DNA of 8,422 nucleotides. Origin: Candidatus Iainarchaeum sp. Its GTDB lineage: Archaea > Iainarchaeota > Iainarchaeia > Iainarchaeales > GCA-2688035. The position numbers and the translations under genes are program-made. Location of the stretch: NCBI GenBank assembly GCA_016931555.1, contig JAFGEM010000088.1:1-8422 (forward strand), written 5' to 3'. Shown piece after piece: positions 1 to 4,659 of the stretch. Position 1 is the first letter of the stretch. Each line of letters begins with the position of its first letter. The notes under the pieces are model-generated. The model had not been told where the DNA came from and searched no databases. It saw only the letters and a list, made by a program, of their open reading frames with translations.

Positions 1-38
1 ATATAAAATTCTTTTTCTCCAATTAATTATTGGTGAAT
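1..38 (+). promoter_or_regulatory. TATA box and near-leaderless start of gltX
   Basis: A TATAAAA box lies at 2-8. Archaeal transcription normally begins about 25 bases downstream of the TATA centre, which falls at about 30-34. The candidate starts TTG (30), GTG (33) and ATG (39) therefore sit at or within a few bases of the predicted 5' end, and no Shine-Dalgarno sequence precedes them. I infer a leaderless or very short-leader mRNA. The upstream BRE would lie outside the window, so the promoter is only partly visible. Confidence 0.5.
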
Positions 39-1697
39 ATGCCCCTGAAAATTGACGCTTACAGGTACGCAATTAAAAATGCTTTCGCGCATTCTGGAAA
101 GGCCGAGATTGGCGCTGTTGTCGGCAAAATAATGGCTTTGCACAAAGATACTGATTTGAAAAAGGCAATGCCCGACATAATTGAGGCTGTGAAGAAAGTC
201 AATTTAATGAGCATGGAAGAGATTGAAAAAGAGTTCAGGAAATATGAAGAGGGATATGAATTGCAGCCGAAGCCTGAAAGAGAGGGATTGCCTGAAATTG
301 ATTTGAAAAAAATTGGGGAGAAGGTTGTTACACGATTTGCCCCAAATCCTTCGGGCGCAATTCACTTAGGGCATGCGCGGCAGGCTATTATGAGCCATGA
401 TCTGGCAAAGGAACATGGCGGGAAATTTATTGTGAGGTTTGATGACACTGACCCGAAAATAAAAGTGCCGCTCAAGCGCGGGGAGGAAATAATTCTCAAG
501 GATCTGGAATGGCTTGGAATTATTCCTGATGAAGTTGCAAGAGCCTCGGACAGATTTGACTTGTATTACAGGTTCATGGAAAAAGCAATTGACATTGGAA
601 AAGCATATGTGTGCGATTGTAACAATGAAAAATGGAAGAAAATGAAGGAACAGGGAGAAGCATGCAAGTGCAGAGACTTGGATGCAAAAGAAAATTTGAA
701 AAGATTTGGCAAAATGCTGAAGCACGAGTACAAAGAAGGAGAAGTTGTTCTCAGGATTAAAACTGATATTAAGCATGCAGATCCAAGCTTGAGGGACTGG
801 TGGGCAGCACGCATTGTTGACAAGCCATTGCACCCCACAGCAAAGGATAAGTATGTCTGGCCGAGCTATAATTTTGCATCAGCAATTGATGACCATGAAA
901 TGGGAGTAACACTAATAATACGGGGGCAGGAGCACTCACAAAACGCAGAAAAGCAAAAATTTCTCTACAAATATTTTGGATGGAAATACCCCGAGTGCGT
1001 GCACACAGGAAGAGTGCAGAGCGACATTGGGGTTTTGAGCAAGAGCAAGATAAATGAAATGGCGGAAGAGAAGGATTTTTTGGGTTTTTCAGACCCAAGG
1101 CTTGCAACAATTGACGCATTAAGGAGAAGGGGTTTTCAGCCCGAGGCAATTCGGAAGATAATAATTGAAATCGGACTGAAAACAAGCGACACGCGAATTG
1201 AATTCAAAAAATTGGCCGAGTATAATAAAAAGTTTGTTGAGAATTCCGAGAGAATTGGTTTTTTGCGCAATCCTGTAAGGCTTGATGTTGAGAATTCAAG
1301 AATGCTTGAGGTTGACATTGACGGGAGAAAATACAAAATAGAGCAGGGGGCAATGCAGTTTGCAGTTGACAGGAAAGAAATTGAGAATGCTGTTGCAGGG
1401 GAAACATACAGAATTAGGAATACTTATGATGTAAAGATTTTGAAGCAGGATCCCTTGCAGGTTTTTGCAGAGTTTATTGGAAAAACCTCGCGCAAAATGC
1501 CTGTTCTCCATTGGCTTTTGCAGGATTCAAGCATTGACGCACAAATTTTTACTCCCGACGGAAAAATGCTTGGAATGTGCGATGATAGGATACTGAACAA
1601 GAAAGCCGGGGATATAGTGTATTTGGAGAAATTCGGCTACTGCAGAATCGATGCGATTGAGGATACAAAAGTAGTGCTGTTCTGGGCACACGAGTGA
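39..1697 (+). CDS. gltX: Glutamyl-tRNA synthetase, archaeal type (GluRS)
   Basis: Class I aminoacyl-tRNA synthetase that charges tRNA-Glu with glutamate. In most archaea the enzyme also misacylates tRNA-Gln, which GatDE then amidates. From ATG 39 it has 552 residues, normal for the archaeal family. An N-terminal helical region (about 1-95) is followed by the Rossmann catalytic core: APNPSGAIHLGHARQ carries the HIGH motif as HLGH (109-112), and GVLSKSK (331-337) is the KMSKS equivalent. CxC pairs at C192/C194 and C209/C211 could bind zinc. The C-terminal part from about 400 fits the beta-barrel anticodon-binding domains, and the protein ends with FWAHE. In-frame GTG 33 and TTG 30 are alternative starts; ATG 39 fits the family N-terminus. 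The last 21 codons have a second copy at 2378-2443, so this tail may be a replacement brought in with the adjacent TA cassette. The gene converges with the toxin, whose stop is 24 bases away. Confidence 0.96.
   Translation: MPLKIDAYRYAIKNAFAHSGKAEIGAVVGKIMALHKDTDLKKAMPDIIEAVKKVNLMSMEEIEKEFRKYEEGYELQPKPEREGLPEIDLKKIGEKVVTRFAPNPSGAIHLGHARQAIMSHDLAKEHGGKFIVRFDDTDPKIKVPLKRGEEIILKDLEWLGIIPDEVARASDRFDLYYRFMEKAIDIGKAYVCDCNNEKWKKMKEQGEACKCRDLDAKENLKRFGKMLKHEYKEGEVVLRIKTDIKHADPSLRDWWAARIVDKPLHPTAKDKYVWPSYNFASAIDDHEMGVTLIIRGQEHSQNAEKQKFLYKYFGWKYPECVHTGRVQSDIGVLSKSKINEMAEEKDFLGFSDPRLATIDALRRRGFQPEAIRKIIIEIGLKTSDTRIEFKKLAEYNKKFVENSERIGFLRNPVRLDVENSRMLEVDIDGRKYKIEQGAMQFAVDRKEIENAVAGETYRIRNTYDVKILKQDPLQVFAEFIGKTSRKMPVLHWLLQDSSIDAQIFTPDGKMLGMCDDRILNKKAGDIVYLEKFGYCRIDAIEDTKVVLFWAHE
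1632..1697 (+). repeat. Proximal copy of the gltX 3'-end repeat
   Basis: The last 21 codons and stop of gltX (residue 532, Phe, to TGA) match 2378-2443 at 55 of 66 bases. The first 17 bases are identical. Of the eight codons that differ, six are synonymous (Ile, Glu, Leu, Phe, Ala and His codons) and two are conservative changes (Thr/Asn, Glu/Asp). Homology stops abruptly upstream of the first TTC codon, and sequence after the two stop codons is unrelated. Confidence 0.9.
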
Positions 1698-1721
1698 AAG
1701 AGCTTATTTGCCAAAGACAAG

Positions 1722-2066
1722 TCAGCTTGTTTTATATCCAAATTTTCTGTCATATTTTTTGTGGTCAAGCACTTCGAGCAATACTGAGATTACTTCAATT
1801 TCTGTTCCATGCACAGTGTAAATCATTCTCCAGAACAAGTTTAAATCAAGCTTCCAAAGATTCTTGACACCGTATTTTTCAATGTATTCTTTTGGAATTT
1901 TTTCTTTTGCAATATGGTCGCCGTATTTGTAATTGTATTTGAGCTTGTTAATTCCTTTATCAATTAGCTTTACAAGTTTGACGCTTTCGCCATCTCCTTG
2001 TTTGGCGCGTTGCTTCAGTTTCTCAAATTCTTCGTCAAACTCTTCTGTTGGAACAACTCGGTACAT
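1722..2066 (-). CDS. RelE/ParE-like toxin of a type II toxin-antitoxin pair
   Basis: A 114-residue basic protein resembling the archaeal RelE/ParE superfamily. Members are small alpha/beta proteins, usually ribosome-dependent mRNA interferases and sometimes gyrase poisons. Features seen: an N-terminal strand (MYRVVPTEEF), two predicted helices at about 7-42 rich in Lys and Glu, then the core pattern NLWKLDL (69-75), FWRMIYTV (78-85), the strand EIEVISVLLEVL (89-100), and a C-terminal DHKKYDRKFGY (101-111). Arg80, Tyr83, His102, Tyr105 and Tyr111 are candidate active-site residues; the assignment is by analogy. The ATG directly follows the antitoxin TGA (TGAATG), so translation is probably coupled. 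Its 3' end faces gltX. It looks intact and full length. Family membership is fairly sure; the actual target is unknown. Confidence 0.82.
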   Translation of the reverse strand: MYRVVPTEEFDEEFEKLKQRAKQGDGESVKLVKLIDKGINKLKYNYKYGDHIAKEKIPKEYIEKYGVKNLWKLDLNLFWRMIYTVHGTEIEVISVLLEVLDHKKYDRKFGYKTS

Positions 2067-2330
2067 TCAGTATTCCTTTCCCCTTTTGATTGCTTTCTCA
2101 AGCTTCGGGTTTGTTGCAATCCACACTATCTTGTTATCCTTTGTGTAAATTATTTTGTTTGACTTCTCCAAATAGTCGAGGATTATTTGGAATGTTTGGT
2201 ATTGCACCTGCTTGGGCAAATGCTTCCACAACTGCATTCTTGAGGGATAATTCTTTGCATCTTTAATAGCATCCTCTACCATAAGAACAGTATCCAAGCG
2301 GGGGTAATGCAAAATAGTTTTTGCCTCCAT
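2067..2330 (-). CDS. Winged-helix-like antitoxin, partner of the RelE-like toxin
   Basis: An 87-residue protein encoded just upstream of the toxin. Predicted layout: helix at about 12-26, helix at 31-39 (RMQLWKHLP), helix at 43-57 (QYQTFQIILDYLEKS), then a beta wing IIYTKDNKIVWIA (59-71) and a charged tail. That is a winged helix-turn-helix fold, as found in MarR/ArsR-type regulators and some archaeal antitoxins. It probably binds its own promoter and neutralises the toxin, perhaps via the C-terminal part. I chose ATG 2330 because an AGGTG ribosome-binding site lies six bases upstream (2341-2337); an in-frame GTG at 2339 would overlap that site. Function is inferred from fold and from pairing with the toxin. 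Confidence 0.75.
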   Translation of the reverse strand: MEAKTILHYPRLDTVLMVEDAIKDAKNYPSRMQLWKHLPKQVQYQTFQIILDYLEKSNKIIYTKDNKIVWIATNPKLEKAIKRGKEY

Positions 2331-2336
2331 TAAAAA

Positions 2337-2374
2337 CACCTATTGTATATATTTATACAAGTAGTTAATTTAAA
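2337..2374 (-). promoter_or_regulatory. Promoter, palindromic operator and RBS of the TA operon
   Basis: Read on the - strand, TTTAAATTA (2374-2366) is a TATA-like box that would place the transcript start near 2344, giving a leader of about 14 bases with AGGTG at 2341-2337. Between them lies a palindrome with perfect 7-bp arms, TTGTATA (2343-2349) and TATACAA (2354-2360), around a 4-base centre. Its core (TATAAATATATA on the - strand) could itself be an alternative TATA box, although that would start transcription at or inside the ATG. A dyad overlapping the promoter of a gene for a winged-helix protein is the usual layout for antitoxin autorepression. No binding data are implied. Confidence 0.55.
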
Positions 2375-2377
2375 GCT

Positions 2378-2443
2378 TTCGGCTACTGCAGAATAGATGC
2401 GATTGAAGATAATAAAGTAGTGTTGTTTTGGGCGCATGATTAG
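2378..2443 (+). pseudogene. gltX: Detached 3'-terminal fragment of gltX
   Basis: The fragment encodes FGYCRIDAIEDNKVVLFWAHD and a TAG stop, and matches the intact gltX tail in 19 of 21 residues. It has no start codon, no upstream coding sequence and no ribosome-binding site, so it is not expressed as a protein on its own. The excess of synonymous over replacement differences shows that both copies diverged while each was the end of a working gltX, so this is not a recent duplication within one genome. The TAG sits three bases from the stop of the convergent downstream gene. That tight spacing suggests this fragment is the original chromosomal end of gltX. Confidence 0.85.
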
Positions 2444-2446
2444 GCT

Positions 2447-3187
2447 TTAAACATATTTCCGTATTGGAAAAGTAAAAATCCTTGCTTTTCCAGTTTTCGG
2501 GTCAATTGCCTCAATCCTATGAAACTTCCCCAAATCGTCTTTCGGCTGATGGCGCCCCTTTTTTTCCACAATATGCGCAATCGCCGAGCCTTTACTATGA
2601 TAACCAAGCTTGCTGAAAACCCCTTTGAACGCCCTTTCTGTTGAAGCCGAAACATTGGGTCCTTCCAGTACTCTAAAAGCATGCCCGCCCTGCTGTGTTG
2701 CCCTCACGCTTCTTTCTCCCTTGGATACTGCTTTCAGGGCCAACCCCTTTCCGCGCATATTCTCGCGCAAACGCATGTGGCTCAAGTCGGGAGACTTAAC
2801 AACAAAATCGGGATTAAACAATTCATCTGCACTGACTATCTCGCAATACTCTTTTCCAATGCGCTTTAATTCAAAAAGAAAAATCGCAGAACCATACCGT
2901 GCATCCCTCAGCACAACATAGTGCCCATCCTCCAATTTGTAGATTCCCTGAAAAACCTTTGTGCCTGGCCAGGCGCCCTTAAACAATTTTACTTCAATTC
3001 TTTCCTTGCCATCATAAAAAGCCATCTTTCCCTCTTTAAGCGCTGCATTGCGCTCTGCTACAGGCGCAATTACTAGGGGCTCAACAACCGGCTTTTTGCC
3101 CGCAGCTTTCCGCATATGGCGCTTAACAATCCTTTTTTTCTCCCATTTTGTCTTTTTTCCCACGAATTTTGGCTTTCTTGCAGGCAT
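2447..3187 (-). CDS. Unrecognised basic protein, possible GNAT-like C-terminal half
   Basis: A 246-residue protein I cannot assign to a named family. ATG 3187 is preferred over upstream in-frame starts (up to 3247) because MPARKPKFVGKKTKWEKK makes a natural basic N-terminus and the upstream extension lacks such character. Residues 1-35 are very rich in Lys and Arg, suggesting contact with RNA, DNA or ribosomes. Residues about 55-130 alternate beta-strand-like segments (KMAFYDG, IEVKLFKG, HYVVLRD, SAIFLFELKRIG). Residues 137-200 contain LRENMRGKGLALKAV followed by NVSASTERAFKGVFSKLGY, which resembles the acetyl-CoA-binding RxxGxG/A turn and the Asn...Tyr-Lys-x-Gly segment of GNAT acyltransferases. 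That likeness is weak and needs a structure search. The gene ends three bases from the gltX remnant and is divergent from the ribosomal operon. Confidence 0.85.
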   Translation of the reverse strand: MPARKPKFVGKKTKWEKKRIVKRHMRKAAGKKPVVEPLVIAPVAERNAALKEGKMAFYDGKERIEVKLFKGAWPGTKVFQGIYKLEDGHYVVLRDARYGSAIFLFELKRIGKEYCEIVSADELFNPDFVVKSPDLSHMRLRENMRGKGLALKAVSKGERSVRATQQGGHAFRVLEGPNVSASTERAFKGVFSKLGYHSKGSAIAHIVEKKGRHQPKDDLGKFHRIEAIDPKTGKARIFTFPIRKYV

Positions 3188-3265
3188 GCTAATAATTAGG
3201 GAGCGGGAAAATAAAAGCTTTTTTAATGCCGAAGGCAAGTCTTGCAAAGCAAGCCTTTCTTTTGC

Positions 3266-3294
3266 AGGCTTTTCTTAGCAAGAAAAGCCTTTTT
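3266..3294 (+). terminator. Hairpin followed by T-run, terminator-like
   Basis: AGGCTTTTCTT (3266-3276) and AAGAAAAGCCT (3280-3290) form a perfect 11-bp stem with a three-base loop, followed by TTTT (3291-3294). It looks like an intrinsic terminator on the + strand, but no + strand gene ends nearby; gltX stops far upstream and the gene between runs the other way. It may block read-through into the ribosomal operon, end a small RNA from the same intergenic region, or be a repeat element. The stem is certain; the role is not. Confidence 0.4.
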
Positions 3295-3317
3295 AAAGCT
3301 TCCGAGGGCAGTATTTC

Positions 3318-3397
3318 TTATAACATAAAACCATTTTTCTTGTTTTTCACCGATGAAAAATGAGGCATTCTTTTGAGTGCTTATGGAGGTGTATTCA
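3318..3397 (+). promoter_or_regulatory. Probable promoter, leader and RBS of the translation operon
   Basis: TTATAACA at 3318-3325 is the best TATA-like element before eL8 and would start transcription near 3345-3350, leaving a leader of about 50 bases. GGAGGTG (3385-3391) is a strong Shine-Dalgarno site six bases before ATG 3398. Within the leader, 3348-3379 could fold with CAC/GUG closing pairs and GAUGAA facing UUUUGA, reminiscent of a box C/D kink-turn, the RNA motif bound by L7Ae. The bulge is one base rather than the usual three. A second TATA candidate is TTTTTAAAG (3290-3298). Confidence 0.4.
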
Positions 3398-3760
3398 ATG
3401 GCAATAGCAAAGTTTTCAGTTCCTGAAAAGCTTGCACAAGCACAAGCAAGTTTTTTGGAAAAGGTGAAAAAAAAGGGCAAGATACGCATTGGAGTAAACG
3501 AGGTTACAAAGGCAATTGAAAGGGGACAGGCAAAGCTTGTTGTAATTGCCGAAGATGTAAGCCCGGAAGAAATAGTAATGCACTTGCCCCTAATATGCGA
3601 TGAAAAGCAAATCCCATATTCTTTCGTGAAAACAAAGAAAGAACTGGGAGAAAAATCAGGAATAGGAGTAGGCACTGCTGCAATCGCAGTAACAAATGAG
3701 GGAGAAGCAAAAAAAGAGCTTGCTGAAATAGCAAAACAGCTCTCAAACCTCAGAAAATAA
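3398..3760 (+). CDS. rpl7ae: Ribosomal protein eL8 (L7Ae), kink-turn-binding
   Basis: A 120-residue L7Ae protein, the usual archaeal length. It is a large-subunit protein that also binds kink-turn RNA in box C/D and H/ACA guide RNPs and in archaeal RNase P. The RNA-recognition segment IRIGVNEVTKAIERG is at 29-43, with Asn34, Glu35 and Lys38 in the expected places; the common Ala before Asn-Glu is Val here. The core strand KLVVIAEDVSP (46-56) and the loop-9 region (GEKSGIGVGTAAIAV, 84-98) are also typical. ATG 3398 is chosen over GTG 3377 and ATG 3383 because GGAGGTG lies exactly six bases before it. It is the first gene of the operon, followed by eS28 after 22 bases, a widely conserved archaeal order. 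Confidence 0.97.
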   Translation: MAIAKFSVPEKLAQAQASFLEKVKKKGKIRIGVNEVTKAIERGQAKLVVIAEDVSPEEIVMHLPLICDEKQIPYSFVKTKKELGEKSGIGVGTAAIAVTNEGEAKKELAEIAKQLSNLRK

Positions 3761-3782
3761 AAAAATTTGGAAAGGTGTGTAA

Positions 3783-3989
3783 ATGGAAAAGGGAACACCA
3801 GCAGAAATAGTGCAGGTAATGAAACGAACCGGCGTCCACGGAGAAATTGTACAGGTAATGTGCAGAATTCTCGATGGCCCTGAAAAAGGCAGAGTTAAGA
3901 GGCGCAATGTAAAGGGAAACGTGCAGAAAGGCGACGTAGTAGTATTGCTTAGCACTGAAAGAGAAGCCAAAGAAATCAAGGCAAGGTGA
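3783..3989 (+). CDS. rps28e: Small-subunit ribosomal protein eS28
   Basis: A 68-residue OB-fold (S1-like) protein of the 30S subunit, located near the mRNA exit/platform in known structures. Family signature seen: KRTGVHGE (14-21), RILDGPEKGRVKRRNVKG (28-45), GDVVVLLSTEREAKEI (50-65). AAAGGTG at 3771-3777 is the ribosome-binding site, five bases before ATG. The codons for EIVQVM occur twice (residues 8-13 and 21-26) with 16 of 18 bases alike, the second falling in the conserved HGE region, so chance similarity of strands is likely. Its last codons (AAGGTGA) double as the ribosome-binding site of the next gene. Confidence 0.97.
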   Translation: MEKGTPAEIVQVMKRTGVHGEIVQVMCRILDGPEKGRVKRRNVKGNVQKGDVVVLLSTEREAKEIKAR

Positions 3990-3995
3990 CACAAA

Positions 3996-4175
3996 ATGGT
4001 TGACTGCAGTTATTGCGGAACAGAACTAAAGCCGGGAACAGGCAGCATTTTTGTAAAGAAAGACGGCAACGCTGTCTTCTTCTGCTCAAGAAAATGCAGA
4101 ACAAACATGCTAAAGTTAAAGAGAAGCCCGAGGAAATGGGCAAAAGAAAAGGAAAAGCATAAAAAAAAGAAGTAG
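3996..4175 (+). CDS. rpl24e: Large-subunit ribosomal protein eL24, zinc-ribbon form
   Basis: A 59-residue protein beginning MVDCSYCGTELKPGTGSIFV. It has a four-cysteine zinc ribbon (Cys4-x2-Cys7 and Cys30-x3-Cys34), the FFCSRKC segment, RSPRKWAKE (44-52) and a poly-Lys tail, all diagnostic of archaeal L24e. It stabilises the 50S subunit at the intersubunit face. AAGGTGA at 3983-3989, which contains the eS28 stop, is the ribosome-binding site six bases upstream of ATG. The gene ends with TAG inside the ribosome-binding site of ndk. Length matches the short archaeal family. Confidence 0.96.
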   Translation: MVDCSYCGTELKPGTGSIFVKKDGNAVFFCSRKCRTNMLKLKRSPRKWAKEKEKHKKKK

Positions 4176-4186
4176 AGGTGTTGTGA

Positions 4187-4651
4187 ATGGAAAAAACACT
4201 TTTGATAATAAAGCCGGATGCAGTAAACAGGTGCTTGGCTGGAAGAATCATAAACAGAATCGAGGAAAAAGGATTGAAAATAGTTGGAATGAAAATGGAG
4301 CACTTGGAGCCAAAAAAATTGCAGGAGCACTATGCGCACCATAAAGACAAGAAATTCTTCGCAGACCTTGTAAAATATATGTCAAGCATTCCAAGCGTGC
4401 TCATTATTGCAGAGGGCAAAGACGCAGTAAACGTTGTAAGGCAAATGACAGGGCCTACAAACGGCAGAGAGGCGCTCCCCGGAACAATTAGGGGAGATTT
4501 CAGCATGAGCTTCCAATCAAACCTTGTCCACGCATCAGAGAGCAAGGAAATAGCGGAAAAGGAAATCAAACGGTTTTTCAAGGACTCGGAAATTCACGGG
4601 TACGAGAAAATTAATTTCAACTGGATTTACTGCGAAGAGGAAAAACAATAG
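4187..4651 (+). CDS. ndk: Nucleoside diphosphate kinase
   Basis: A 154-residue cytosolic enzyme that transfers the gamma phosphate of ATP to (d)NDPs through a phosphohistidine. It starts with MEKTLLIIKPDAV, the conserved family N-terminus. HYAHHKDKKFF (48-58), RQMTGPTNGREALPGTIRGDF (85-105) and the active-site NLVHASES with His115 (112-119) are all in place. The usual family signature is NxxHGSDS, and HASES is a mild variant. AGAGGTG (4174-4180), six bases before ATG, overlaps the eL24 stop. The position directly after eL24 is common in archaea. It can supply GTP to the translational GTPases encoded downstream and pairs functionally with the next gene, a dUTPase. Confidence 0.97.
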   Translation: MEKTLLIIKPDAVNRCLAGRIINRIEEKGLKIVGMKMEHLEPKKLQEHYAHHKDKKFFADLVKYMSSIPSVLIIAEGKDAVNVVRQMTGPTNGREALPGTIRGDFSMSFQSNLVHASESKEIAEKEIKRFFKDSEIHGYEKINFNWIYCEEEKQ

Positions 4652-4659
4652 TGGGAAAC

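Larger units (their letters stand above)
1632..2377. mobile_element. Putative 746-bp TA cassette inserted in the 3' end of gltX
   Basis: The segment runs from the first copy of the gltX tail to the base before the second copy. Both copies begin with the same 17 bases, ttcggctactgcagaat (1632-1648 and 2378-2394), at the same codon of gltX. Removing 746 bp between equivalent points would leave an intact gltX reading straight into the distal tail. Inside lie the replacement gltX tail, a toxin gene, an antitoxin gene and their promoter. No integrase, transposase or Cas1 is present, so the cassette cannot move on its own as seen. It could have come in by site-specific integration in trans or by homologous recombination with donor DNA. 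The structure is seen in the sequence; the insertion mechanism is inferred. Confidence 0.5.
3188..3397. other. Divergent intergenic region with nested inverted repeats
   Basis: About 210 bp without a gene, between the - strand basic protein and eL8. The left half (about 3228-3294) is packed with inverted repeats: GCAAG-T-CTTGC-AAA-GCAAG at 3235-3253 can pair in two ways, TGCAAA (3243-3248) pairs with TTTGCA (3261-3266), and a strong 11-bp hairpin lies at 3266-3290. The right half holds a TATA-like TTATAACA (3318-3325) and an AT-rich probable leader. I see no tRNA or open reading frame of note here. A small RNA or terminator/insulator are both possible. Confidence 0.55.

Noticed and set aside
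366..833. A 155-codon open frame on the - strand inside gltX
   Set aside because: Antisense to the catalytic domain of gltX with no family features; Phe/Cys/His-rich shadow.
1933..2148. A 71-codon + strand open frame across the TA genes
   Set aside because: Ser/Leu-rich antisense translation of the toxin and antitoxin, which have matching size, coupling and RBS as a real pair.
3377..3397. GTG 3377 or ATG 3383 as the eL8 start
   Set aside because: They lie upstream of or within the GGAGGTG site at 3385-3391, which is ideally placed for ATG 3398.
3223..3798. A 191-codon open frame on the - strand
   Set aside because: Antisense to eL8 and its leader; low-complexity Phe/Ser-rich translation, no start context.
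3804..3860. Internal 18-base repeat in eS28 (EIVQVM twice)
   Set aside because: Both copies fall where the eS28 family already has similar beta strands, and the match is short; chance or fold-level similarity explains it.
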